Positions 46,385-57,499 of a stretch of DNA of 64,000 bases are shown one piece after another. The DNA comes from Apostichopus japonicus. Its lineage: Eukaryota > Echinodermata > Holothuroidea > Aspidochirotida > Stichopodidae. Location of the stretch: contig NC_092565.1 in assembly GCF_037975245.1 (NCBI RefSeq), positions 8,466,999-8,530,998 on the forward strand, given 5' to 3'. The translations under genes and the position numbers were made by a program. The notes beneath the pieces are model-generated. The model was not told the DNA's origin. It made no database searches and was given only the letters and a program-made list of their open reading frames with translations. The stretch's first letter is position 1. The number at the start of each line of letters is the position of its first letter.

Positions 46385-49300
46385 CTGCAACAAGAAAGAA
46401 TAATCCCCTCACGGAACACTCGAAACCTCGCCAAATGTTCGCGAGGAACACAGATAACACATCATGCATAGATAGCGTGTAGCTTGATAGTGGAAATGTG
46501 CATCTGTGATTCACGAAATTCCACGAATATGTTCTCCCGAAGAATACAATCAAATTACGTAATGTGTTAGTCAGGTTAACACTCGTCGTAAACTCTTCTT
46601 AAACAATGAAATGAGAATCCATAAAATATTTGCGGCTTAATCTATTACTCATCCAAGCCGAAACCGTCGACAAAATAAACCCTAACCATGCAGTGCGTAT
46701 GTCGCCCACAGTTAAATAATGATATGCAGTGTTGACACCCCCACGGAGATTGGAATCACAAACAACCGAAAGGCAAAGCATGCTATCCAGCCTACAGAAA
46801 TCTGAACAAATCAAAAGAGTAGAACAACAGTGGACGGATCCTGTAGTTACCATGCTAGTTACAACAACTCCTGCTTAACTTTTATTATCGGTGTATTTTG
46901 GACGGCAGAAATAGTGGTAAGTTACTTTTATTCTTGTATTGGTTACGTTATATTTGGTATTACCATATATAGTTAACAGTGCATGCCACTTTGTAGACAT
47001 TCTATGTGTATGGTATTGCCACACATCACCTTCCTTTGTATCGTCAATATCTTTACGTTTTATCTGTTTTCTCTGTCGTTCATTCTTCGTTTATGTTTCG
47101 GGTTTTATTATTACCGCGTTCTTGTTTCTGTCTTTGTTTTTTGTCTTTTTGTTTCTGTTTCTGTTTCTCTTTCCTATCTCGTTTCCTTTGTCTCTTCTCC
47201 AACCTCTCTCTTTTCTTTCTGTCCCTGACTTGTTTCGCCCTCATTTTGTCACAGTATTGTTCGAAGCCATCGATATCGTTGTCACTCGATGAATTACCAA
47301 TGTACTTGCTCAACATGAGCTCAATGGCGCCAGACCATTCCTCTATAGCAGTCGAATAAAAGGAAGTTGGGTCACATCCACTCTCCTGCAAATATAGACA
47401 ATTATTATCTGATTATCATACATTTATATATGAAATAATTATAGGAAAACCTTTGTTAAACTGCAGCTTAGTTAGGAAAGGGCGGATGACAATATCAGTA
47501 AGATAAAGGTGAAATTCATCAGTAAGGTAAAGGTGGATGAAAACTTGACTTAGGTAAATGTTGATGAAAGCATCAGTTAGGTAACACGTCGATGAATGCA
47601 TCAATTATAGGTATACGCACGTTGATGAAAGCATCAGTTAGGTATACGCACGTCGATGAATGCATCAGTTAGGTATACGCACGTTGATGAAAGCATCAGT
47701 TAGGTATACGCACGTTGATGAAAGCATCAGTTAGGTATACGCACGTCGATGAATGCATCAGTTAGGTATACGCACGTTGATGAAAGCATCAGTTAGGTAT
47801 ACGCACGTTGATGAAAGCATCAGTTAGGTATACGCACGTTGATGAAAGCATCAGTTAGGTATACGCACGTTGATGAATGCATCAGTTAGGTATACGCACG
47901 TTGATGAATGCATCAGTTAGGTATACGCACGTTGATGAATGCATCAGTTAGGTATACGCACGTTGATGAAAGCATCAGTTAGGTATACGCACGTTGATGA
48001 AAGCATCAGTTAGGTATACGCACGTTGATGAAAGCATCAGTTAGGTATACGCACGTTGATGAATGCATCAGTTAGGTATACGCACGTTGATGAATGCATC
48101 AGTTAGGTATACGCACGTTGATGAATGCATCAGTTAGGTTGGTATACGCATGGAAACACTATCCAACTGACTTACATTGTGATTAAACCAATTGGATGAA
48201 ATCCTTAAATACGATTTAAATAGTAGCTTAATATTCATGATATTTACCTGGGTGATATTCAGCCTGTTGTTGGATGGTAGAATATTGCAATTAGCCTCCC
48301 CTATCTGTACAAAATGTAGAGAAAAAAAAACTGTAATTCTCTTATGACGTTTAATTGAACTTTTGCCTCTTTACATGTTGAAAAATAATAACATCTTACA
48401 CAGAATGGCATAGAGTACAAACACATTGTAGCTTACATAGAGGATCTGTAAAAGAGTGATTCACGTAAGTCCTTTCCAAAATAACCGTATCAGCTGTGTA
48501 TGAATACACAGGGCCAAGCCACAAACCATGTCTAATTAAACCAGGGAGGTGTTAGAAATAAATAAACAACTGAGTATGGAGCCTAATTGAAGCTATGAGT
48601 TGTATCCTGTAATGATTTTAGTCTACTGTTTCAACCAATTGGTATATACATTAGCATTAACATTGCATAACTACGAATTACGGACTCTCTCGGCGTGTGC
48701 TTACCCTTATGTGATCCCACCCCTCTTATTTACCCCCCACCCTACTGCCCTCATATAACTATTGTAATTCCATCCGTCATATTTTTTTTCAATTACATTT
48801 TAAAGATGACGCGACGAGGGTGTCGCAGTCAATAGCACCATTTTGATAACATATATTCTGTTGCATTACTTTTCGCTCCTCCAATTGTTCTAAAACAGGA
48901 AAACAATGATAACTTTATTCATATAGTCCTTGCTAATGATAACCATATAAGACTCGTAAAAACACTGTGATCTATGGTTCTGAAGATTTGGCATTTCATT
49001 CTATTTTTTAATCTAAAATCAAGGTAGGCTATAGCTGTAAAGATTGTCGGCTAAGCATATATCACTTGAAAGTACTCTTGATGTTCTTGTCGTCATCTGA
49101 AAATCTTCTCAATTGTGAAATATTCAGCATCCCTTTGGGAACGTTAACTAAACTTGGCTTAAAGAGGCAATGAATAGGCCTGCCATCAATCACACCAATT
49201 CCCCAGAATATATTGAGAGTGAGTTACATCCGCAGTCTGAGAGTATCTCCCTCTCTATAACAACCCTCTGAACAAACCAACCAACGTTTAATGCGGTGAT

Positions 49301-50920
49301 TTGTTCGAAGGAACAAGGAAACGGTGCTCAAAAGGGAACAAATATAAAATATCACGTAGGGGTCTCTGTGGAATGGGTTGGGTGGGTGGGGGAGGGTGGG
49401 TGGGTGGGGGAGAAAGTGAGGGTTGAGAGGGAGGGTTGGGGAGGATCAAAACGAGATAAAGGGAGTGATTACGTACCGTTCTAAAGAATGTTTTGTTGAA
49501 GTTAATCAGACGAGGTGGTAACACATCATCATATTCTGTGCATTCAATATCTTCTGACACTTCGAAATTGGGCATATCCCGCACAGCCTCTGTTATGAAA
49601 TATAGACAGCGACTTCGCCCAGATTTCTATATGCAAATAAATACACACGACGGAGATATATGTTGATATTTGCTCATTTTTTTCTCTTATGTACAGTGCT
49701 TGTAATATATATTTCTTTTACGATGTTTATGTATTTTCACTTTTTCATGGCATAGTTAAAGAATTTCATTAGAATTAGTCCTAGAGACTCGCTGCCCCCT
49801 TCCCACCTTCAATTTACACATATAGGTGAAACTAGCATCCGAAGTGTGTGAAGTTTCTAACAATTATGGCAGTTATAATGTCAATGGGCAGCGGTCACAG
49901 CTGATACGATGGCCCCTTAATTAGGGTCTGTGGTTAAAAACGAGCATCTTCATAATTTAGTGGGGGGGGGGGGGGGGCTGGGAATCTAATAGAACACTTA
50001 AGATTTCAAATGCCCTGCTTACTTTCCACATAAGACCCCAACTTTTTTTAAATATATTTACATACCTTAGCTATGGACGAATCACTGCAAATTCCATCCT
50101 CCGTTGTGGCGTTGTTTAAGGCGTCCAACCCCGAGACCTAACAATGGAAAAGGAAATTTATTTATATATATATATAAATATAGATACCATATATATACCA
50201 TATATATACCATGTATTTATACCATATATATACCATATATACCATATATATACCATACATATACCACATATATACCATATATATATACCACATATATATA
50301 TACCATATATATACCATATTTTCTACCATGAAATGGGTGGGCTGGGATGTCGTCATGGTAGAGGTTCTTCAAAAGGTTTATAACCTTATTGTGGATATCT
50401 CCTTGAGTTGGGATGCAGTTGATATATTTGCTTATAGCTGTTTAATGTTCTCATCAGTAAGAATTTCATAATCTTGCAATTTGTTTATAAGAAAATTATC
50501 TTCCTCAATGAATGAGTTACCGCACTGAGAAAGAATTTCTTTTATTTTTATTATTATTTTCAGTCAGTTAGTTTTTAGAATATTGAAACATATATTGGGA
50601 TGATCATACTTCTAAAATACCAGCACTTACCCCTCCCCCCTTCCCAAACCCCGCCCATAATGATATTTACATATATTCCAATGATGACTGGTGACTAAGA
50701 ACACTGTGTTAGAAAGAGCTTAAAAAAAGGAGAAGTGTTTGTAGCCTATATGACTTACTCTACAATGTTCAGCGTGTTCTGATGCAGCTGACGATATGTC
50801 TTTTATCTGTTCGTACAAATCATTTATATCGCCATTCCATACATGACAACATGACAAAGTTATAGTCTCGAATAACAAAACGGCCGTTAGAAGATGGAGT
50901 GCCCAATCGGAAATACCCAT
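46298..50920 (-). CDS. gene A: unrecognised secreted glycoprotein, six exons, about 214 residues
   Basis: Join of complement 50759-50920, 50066-50137, 49477-49587, 48248-48304, 47230-47385 and 46298-46384: 645 nt, every coding intron phase 0. An in-frame stop in the upstream non-coding exon makes the ATG at 50920 the first Met. The signal peptide is MGISDWALHLLTAVLLFETI and ends near LSCC. The mature chain has about nine Cys and six N-glycosylation sequons (NAT, NKT, NIT, NSS, NVT, NFS), strong signs of a secreted glycoprotein. Later exons give probable helices (TAIEEWSGAIELMLSKYI; FEQYCDKM; NNHLLQLFNECK). The weak point is the exon 5 donor (CAA|GTCAGG), non-consensus but the only phase 0 choice. 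Without it the frame runs on to a TGA at 47080 and adds a ~50-residue Lys/Arg-rich tail. I do not recognise the family. Confidence 0.7.
47230..47385 (-). CDS. gene A exon 5
   Basis: Acceptor tatatttgcag; phase 0. Encodes ESGCDPTSFYSTAIEEWSGA on to FEQYCDKMRAKQ. The proposed donor is CAA|GTCAGG. The alternative is an exon reading on to the stop at 47080 through a very basic stretch (KKRERLEKRQRKRDRKEK). Confidence 0.6.
47386..48247 (-). other. gene A intron 4
   Basis: Phase 0, 862 bp, mostly filled by the 31-bp array at 47485-48140. Confidence 0.7.
47485..48140. repeat. 31-bp tandem array, about 20 copies
   Basis: The unit reads cagttaggtatacgcacgtt plus gatgaaagcat, with gaatgcat and cgtcgatg variants. 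The first few copies toward 47485 are diverged; the copies from about 47610 on are nearly identical. Confidence 0.93.
48248..48304 (-). CDS. gene A exon 4
   Basis: 57 nt, 19 codons, phase 0. Acceptor ttttgtacag, donor CAG|GTAAAT. Encodes IGEANCNILPSNNRLNITQ, with one sequon. Confidence 0.72.
48305..49476 (-). other. gene A intron 3
   Basis: Phase 0, 1.2 kb. No repeat array; a GT-rich/GGGT tract lies at about 49370-49445 next to the exon 3 donor. Confidence 0.65.
49477..49587 (-). CDS. gene A exon 3
   Basis: 111 nt, 37 codons, phase 0. The acceptor is cataacagag and the donor ACG|GTACGT. Encodes AVRDMPNFEVSEDIECTEYD on to NKTFFRT. Using the other AG two bases earlier would break the frame. 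Confidence 0.75.
49588..50065 (-). other. gene A intron 2
   Basis: Phase 0, 478 bp, with a G-run near 49962-49977. No array. Confidence 0.65.
50066..50137 (-). CDS. gene A exon 2
   Basis: 72 nt, 24 codons, phase 0. Acceptor ccattgttag, donor AAG|GTATGT. Encodes VSGLDALNNATTEDGICSDS and SIAK, with one sequon (NAT). Confidence 0.74.
50138..50758 (-). other. gene A intron 1 with ATACC microsatellite
   Basis: Phase 0, 621 bp. About 50162-50325 is an (atataccat)n-type AT-rich simple repeat. The frames there reading Tyr-Ile-Pro repeats are artefacts. Confidence 0.7.
50162..50325. repeat. ATACC/TATA simple-sequence repeat
   Basis: Interrupted repeats of accatatat(at). Open on both strands, but plainly low complexity. 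Confidence 0.85.
50759..50920 (-). CDS. gene A exon 1 (coding) with signal peptide
   Basis: 54 codons from ATG at 50918-50920 to AGA|GTAAGT; phase 0. The exon itself begins about 50943 after ctttttcttcag, so it carries some 23 nt of 5' UTR. Encodes the signal peptide, two adjacent Cys and the helix-like INDLYEQIKDISSAASEHAE. Confidence 0.76.
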
Positions 50921-50943
50921 TTCATCAAAGGTGTTGTCTTCCT

Positions 50944-51557
50944 CTGAAGAAAAAGGATTAACATGGGATGAACAATCACTTAATGACGGATAAACTTCCC
51001 TCGGTAAAGTTTAGAGTTTCGGAGGAAGAATTATAATAATAATAATATAATAATAAATTATAAATAATAAAAATTATATTGGTCCGAAAATCTTATTTGT
51101 CTTGACTTTCGTAAGAGGCATTGCAGGTAGTCAAGGAAAGCCAGACTACATGGAGTTGTTTTGTCTAGAATTACGTCATAGAGTGTCCAGCTGGTTTATG
51201 ATATTTGCGAAATTAAAAATTAAAACCCACTCGTGGATTTTGGGGTGATATCAAATTGAAGTTTTTATAAATCTACGCAGGTCGACAAAAGAGAAAGAAA
51301 CCCTTCAGATTGTCCACTCGAGTGTGTATCAGCACGTCAAACAATAGCAGCCATTGTTTTACGACTCGTTGTCAGACAACGTCACAATCATAACAACTTC
51401 TTCAATTTTCGATTTCATTTTGAGTTTTCATAACTTTAAAATCAATAACGGAAATAGAAACAAGGGAATGAGAATGTCAATCAAATAGAAATAAATAAAT
51501 TAATAATATTAATAAATAATTAATAAAATAAATACATATATATATATATATAAATAA

Positions 51558-51624
<67 letters not shown>

Positions 51625-52130
51625 CAAACGAAGCCGTTTCAAGGACCAACAACACTTAAACACTGTACAACTTACATAACAATGGGTAAGTTATGTCCTG
51701 ATAAAAACGTATTTGCCGCGACGGCGTATCATTGTGGAACATGACATTGTATCAATATGATGAACAGTACAGCAACAGGCGAACTAGCGGGTGACTTAGC
51801 TAGATGCTTCATCTAAGCTCGACTAAGTTTTGATGAATACGGTATATAACTAAATAAAATAAAATATGCATTTCAACCCTGCCTGCTGGTCAGTGATATT
51901 TGAAATTAAATTCGGGTTCATATTTTCAGATTCAAACACTTCAATAACCAAGTATTTTGTTATGCAAATTGTAGCATTAAAACATACATCGACACACATA
52001 TTAACAGTTACACATACACGCACAGTATATGTTTAGTTATTTAGAGTGTTAACTATCTTTGATTCCAAATATGGGAAGCAACTTTAATTTATAGTTTATA
52101 ATTAAATGTTTGCTTCTCTCCTAGACTTAC
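50944..52130 (-). other. gene A 5' UTR intron
   Basis: No coding exon seen. About 51485-51625 is (ata)/(aaat) and TA-dinucleotide low-complexity DNA. Confidence 0.4.
51485..51625. repeat. TA-rich simple repeat
   Basis: Runs of tatatata with aaataaat interruptions. Confidence 0.9.
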
Positions 52131-52225
52131 CTTTGACAATATCTGAAATGTTATCAATGAAATTAGTTTACTCGTTGTCGTTACTGAATAGAAATGGCAG
52201 ATAGCTTGAATCGAGAAAGTTTTTC
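52131..52225 (-). other. candidate non-coding first exon of gene A
   Basis: A donor AAAG|GTAAGT lies at 52125-52130. Joined to the acceptor near 50943, the frame of the gene A ATG runs back to an in-frame TAA inside this exon, so it would be 5' UTR. The upstream limit is guessed from the TATA box at 52255. Confidence 0.4.
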
Positions 52226-52254
52226 GAATGTGATGGTTTGTGAAAAGAATCATA

Positions 52255-52261
52255 TTATATA
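52255..52261 (-). promoter_or_regulatory. candidate TATA box of gene A
   Basis: TATATAA on the minus strand, about 125 bp upstream of the proposed first donor. Spacing allows a ~95-nt first exon. AT-rich surroundings weaken the call. Confidence 0.3.
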
Positions 52262-53299
52262 GCCAAAAGATTAAGGAGTTTACTCTCAGTATTGGTTTTC
52301 GTGGTTTTGATATTTCTGAAATCTGAAATCTGAAAGTACAAATGGATTTACAACATTGCAAACATGTAGCTAATAATTACAGTTACAGATAAGAAGTCCA
52401 ATCTGAAAATGATCCTCACATCAAGTGGAACTTGTTGAGTTTTGGAGTGGCCTTTATTTAAATATAATTATAACGACTGTATCAAACAGAGTTGTTGAAA
52501 GTGAAGATACGCAATTTCAACCACGGGACTTTTCACGAAAGCAAGAAACTAAAAATAGTTGAAGGGCAACAAAGTAATTTGTAAATCGAATTGCAAAGAA
52601 CTGATTTGATTGGTAGATGAAGCAACTTTTTTAATGCCATCAAAACGGATGGTTTCTCATATACCTGAATTGATTTAGAAATGATTCCATCAATTCAAGT
52701 GCAGGAAAGACTGGCTTTGTATACCTGAACATTGTACATTTTTACATGTGTCAATGGTTCACTATTTTCAGTGACCATTCTGTTACGTCACATTTGCATG
52801 ACTTCAATGTTCAATTAACTACTATTTTTTTGTTCCCAAAGGGTTGCCGTTCATCTCAGTGAAACGATTGGAATGCCTTTTGTTTAATGTTTCGAATGGA
52901 TTATAGTAATCGTATGTAAATCTTGTCACGTTCATCATCCGACTTTAACCACACTGTTCAATCCTCAACTTTAGCACTGATATGTAACTTAGCTAAACAT
53001 TGGACAATGGAAGTGAGCAATTTATTTTTTAAATTCGTGGTATATACACTGAAACATTGCAATATTAACAGAAAAGAAATTTAGTAAGTAAACATCGAAA
53101 AAAACCCACATATTTGCATCTGGAGATATTAACATATATACATTTTACGGTATAGGTCTTTACATCCTAAAACTAAATCGGTAGTGCAGACAATAGTATT
53201 CCCAGTTGGCGTATTATATATCGCTGATATAATGTCGTGCTTGTTGAAAATCAGATCAAAATCACATTAACATGGAAACTTAAAAGGTTTGCACAACTG
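52262..53299. other. intergenic, nothing recognised
   Basis: AT-rich DNA upstream of gene A. I find no exon, repeat array or element here. Confidence 0.5.
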
Positions 53300-53309
53300 A
53301 CAAAGTAGA

Positions 53310-54660
53310 ACCATAGGTATGTATGTAACACTGAAATGTTTATTAACCAGATAGATCTGAAACACTGAAATGTTTATAACCAGATAGATATGTAATACTG
53401 AAATGTTTATAACCCCATAGGTCTATTACACTGAAACGTTTATAACCACATAGATCTGTAACAATGAAATGTTTATAACCAGATAGATCTGAAATACTGA
53501 AATGTTTATAACCAGATAGATATGTAACACTGAAATGTGTATATTAATGCATATATCTGTAACACTGAAATGTTTACATCCACATAGATCCGTTACACTG
53601 AAATGTTTATAACCACATAGACTCTATAACACTGAAGTGTTTATAACCAGATAGACATGTAACACTGAAATGTTTATAACCACATAGATATGTAGAACTA
53701 AATGTTCATAACCAGATAGGTATGTAACACTGAAATGTTAATAACAACATATATCTATTACACTGAAATGTTAATAACCACATAGATATGTAAAACTGAA
53801 ATGTTAAAAATCACATAGATATGTAGAACTAAATGTTGAAAACCACATAGATCTGTAACACTGAAATGTTTATAATCAGATAGGTAAGTAACACTGAAAT
53901 GTTTATAACCACATATATATATAATACTGAAATGTTAATAACCACATAGATCTGTAACACTAAAATGTTTATAATCACATAGATATGTAGAACTAAATGT
54001 TCATAACCAGATAGGTATGTAACACTGAAATGTTAATAACAACATATATCTATTACACTGAAATGTTAATAACCACATAGATATGTAAAACTGAAATGTT
54101 AAAAATCACATAGATATGTAGAACTAAATGTTGAAAACCACATAGATCTGTAACACTGAAATGTTTATAACCAGATAGGTAAGTAACACTGAAATGTTTA
54201 TAACCACATATATATATAATACTGAAATGTTAATAACCACATAGATCTGTAACACTAAAATGTTTATAATCACATAGATATGTAGAACTAAATGTTCATA
54301 ACCAGATAGGTATGTAACACTGAAATGTTAATAACAACATATATCTATTACACTGAAATGTTAATAACCACATAGATATGTAAAACTGAAATGTTAAAAA
54401 TCACAAAGATATGTAGAACTAAATGTTGAAAACCACATAGATCTGTAACACTGAAATGTTTATAACCAGATAGGTAAGTAACACTGAAATGTTTATAACC
54501 ACATATATATGTAATACTGAAATGTTAATAACCACATAGATCTGTAACACTAAAATGTTTATAATCACATAGATATGTAGAACTAAATGTTCATAACCAT
54601 ATAAATCTGTAACATTTCAATGTTTATAGACGCATAGATTTTATTACTGAATGTTCATAA
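53310..54660. repeat. ~33-bp tandem array with ~295-bp higher-order repeat
   Basis: The monomer contains acactgaaatgtttataacc and acatagatatgta. A distinctive run (tgtagaactaaatgttcataa) starts near 53691, 53986 and 54281, giving a higher-order period of about 295 bp (nine monomers) with three nearly identical copies. The left part is monomeric and more varied. Confidence 0.92.
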
Positions 54661-54949
54661 CCACAATGATTTATTAGGTTAATTGAATTGTACAATAATA
54701 GCTGGTCCGAGTGATGCCCAACCCAAAACGCCACTTTAAAGTAATTTATCGTAACTTCAGATTGCGAAATAAAATGATAATAACGGAATAAATTAGCAAA
54801 TTTGAACTGATAACAAGGAACGTAAATAACTCTTGTCAAAACTCCATTTCCTGGTACCTATGACAGTTTTGTTCATCACTGCAAGTTCATTAAAACTCAG
54901 CCTATGGGTTTAATTATACTTCTTAATTAAATATAATAGCGTATAACAT

Positions 54950-55041
54950 TTAATGTTATGTAACTGGCTCATAGCCCCTTTGAACAACTTTGTTGATATT
55001 GGCGCTATATAAATGTGATTGATTGATTGATGGATTGATTG
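54950..55041 (+). mobile_element. retroposon 3' end with (tgat)n tail
   Basis: The text tgatattggcgctatataaa followed by tgtgattgattgattgatgg is the classic GGCGCTATATAAAT plus 4-bp tail ending of LINE/SINE families in marine animals. The body upstream is too diverged to delimit. Confidence 0.55.
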
Positions 55042-55333
55042 ATATAGACATTTATCCCAAGTTCTCAAGTCTACTTTTCATATAAATAATATATTATTTA
55101 ACGAAACGCGTTACAGGCAAATCTAGTAGGATGGGATGTTGCGAAGATACTGTGTAAGGGTAGAGACAGAGGGAACTTGGGAGTCAGTTCTCGCAAGGAG
55201 CAAATATCTTCGGCTGGGAAAACGTAAGGTACATAAAAAACAGCGGAACTGAGGTTTGGAACTCCAGAGCTAACTTTAAGTTTGAAAATGTTATGAAATA
55301 GTGATGACAGGGAAATATCTCTAGAGGCGGCTA

Positions 55334-55868
55334 CAGTGGCGGAGCGTCCATACAGTCAGGGGGTAGATGCCCCCCCCCCCCTGACGGACTCAAATGGACT
55401 GCTGGCGCCCTTTTCAGCTTTTTACCACTTTTTATTTATTTTTATTTTTTTATTGACTTTTTTATTGCGCTCTCATCTACCTATTGTCATTTGTCACATT
55501 TTGTTGGTGTATAATTTTCTGACAATATGTGGTATTGTTGGCATTTACAGGTCCAAAATACCTAATAGGCACAACAGGCATTGTGTCAGGGCTGCGAAAA
55601 CATGAGCACCCACAAAGATACCACAGGGATTGTGATGAAGCGCATGTACTTTCAACACCCATATAAACTTCCGAGTTATCACAAATGGCGATGATACCTT
55701 TTTATTCTTTGTTTATCTGCAAATTCGGCGATCTAGAGAGTATCATTACTTAAAATAATTCTGTACACTTCGCGCCAACCTGTGGTGGCGCTCCGCTTAG
55801 ATAGTGTCGAAAGCACCCCTACAGACCATTCTCGCCCCCCTTGACCAATACCCATAGCTCCGCTACTG
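55334..55868. mobile_element. hAT-type MITE, copy 2 (535 bp)
   Basis: It starts CAGTGGCGGAGCGTCC and ends AGCTCCGCTACTG. A perfect 8-bp target duplication (ggcggcta) lies at 55326-55333 and 55869-55876. It matches the element at 28943-29321 along both halves but carries about 170 extra bp (about 55511-55684) where copy 1 has none. That extra block is either an ancestral segment deleted from copy 1 or a later insertion. Confidence 0.9.
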
Positions 55869-56159
55869 GGCGGCTAGTCAATTGCGTCAAGTTGAAGGGA
55901 CAAAATATGATTCATTACAAAATGACCGTGTTCCAAGTGGACATACCTCGAGGATTGTTCGCTGTATGTGTCTAAATGATTATATTTACTTTGGTATCGC
56001 ATCTACAACACAATCATTCAGTAGTTTCAAATATCAGACAACTTTTAAGATGATTTGGCATAAACATTATGTATACATATATACATACACACATACTCAC
56101 CTCCACAATAATATTGGGACCAGTAACTTGGTACGTTTTGCATCAACAATTGTTGGACC

Positions 56160-56625
56160 TGATTTGTGGGACCAGAATGTACACCTTATGTGTGTGACCT
56201 TAAAAACACACCTTTGTGGGACCAGTCCAAATATGTGGGACCACAAAAACACACCTAAGAAACATTATTTGTGGGACCAGACCAAATTGTGGGACCAAAA
56301 AAACACACCTGAGAAACATCATTTGTGGGACCAGACCAAATTGTGGGACCAAAAAACACACCTGAGAAACATCATTTGTGGGACCAGACCAAATTGTGGG
56401 ACCAAAAAAACACACCTGAGAAACATCATTTGTGGGACAAGACCAAATTGTGGGACCAAAAAAACACACCTGAGAAACATCATTTGTGGGACCAGACCAA
56501 ATTGTGGGACCAAAAAAACACACCTGAGAAACATCATTTGTGGGACCAGATAAAACATGTTTCGAACTAAATTTGCGGAATCACACCCAATATGTGGGAC
56601 CACAAATCATGCTGTTCCAACATGT
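56160..56625. repeat. ~54-bp tandem array, about 6 good copies plus diverged flanks
   Basis: The unit is tgtgggaccagaccaaattg, tgggaccaaaaaaacacacc and tgagaaacatcatt. Single-base length changes in the A-run shift the frame between copies. The long plus frame starting near 55882 crosses from unique DNA into this array and is not a credible gene. Confidence 0.9.
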
Positions 56626-57453
56626 CTGGGACCAAAAGCAGACCTTTCAAAAGGTTTGGGTACCAATCCCAAAATGCAGGATTAACTCCTTTTTGGGACG
56701 TACCATCAAATGAACACAAATACCGAGTCTCTGTCTCTAAGACAGAAATTAAAGGAGCTTTGGTAGTTGAAAGATAAATTATACATAAGTTTCTGTACTG
56801 TTTCCCCCGAAATCAGCAATAGATATTCATCCTGCGAATATTTTCCCCCAAAAAACTGCCTCAGCAATAGCAATTTCCAACAGGAATTTCTTTAATCGGC
56901 AGAAAAAACGGTATATATATGAATTTTTCTTAAGTTGACATCCCAGCTCAATAAGTTGGAGGAATACTGTACAGGAAGTAAGGAACACGTTTATCTCTCA
57001 TAACTACCTATCCTCCTTTAGCCATTCAGATGTGTCAATTTAAGGAACTGAAAATATGTTAGGAAAAGAACATTTTCAATTTTTCACACTTGTCCTTATC
57101 TTTCAGTCTGCACTGCATATAATTTGACAAATTGACCAGAGTAATTCACTTTTCATTCAGTTTGAGTTTGAACTAATACCTTTTCATGCACAACAAACTT
57201 GGCATCAAGGTATTCTAATTCAAAGTATTTCTCTGTTTAATTGATACATCAGAATAACTGCTGTTTGGTTAAAAGAACTTTTTAAGAAATAATGCTTAAG
57301 TTTTTTTTCTATTAGTAGTGCTCAACAAGGATAGCAGCTTTATATGTATTCATACTGAGCAGAATCAACAATGTTGTCAGTTTGCACTAACATTTACAGT
57401 AGGCTCAAATGAGCACAGAAAATGTGGGACCAACCAACTATATATATGTGTAT

Positions 57454-57484
<31 letters not shown>

Positions 57485-57499
57485 CATATTTAAAGCGGA

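Noticed and set aside
47080-47229. Lys/Arg-rich coding end of gene A taken as certain
   Set aside because: The tract is a pyrimidine run on the other strand and reads like intron; a terminal exon with an excellent acceptor exists at 46384. Kept as an alternative only.
47485-48140. CRISPR-like 31-bp repeats
   Set aside because: No spacers; nearly identical head-to-tail units inside an intron.
49288-49476. Proline-rich extension of gene A exon 3
   Set aside because: It is read-through past the GTACGT donor at 49471-49476 into a GT-rich intron tract.
50104-50471. Tyr/Ile/Pro repeat frames
   Set aside because: Translation of an ATACC/TATA simple repeat in gene A intron 1.
55882-56553. 223-residue plus-strand open frame
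   Set aside because: The first part has no motif and low-quality start context; the rest is the 54-bp tandem array, whose A-run length changes make the frame accidental.
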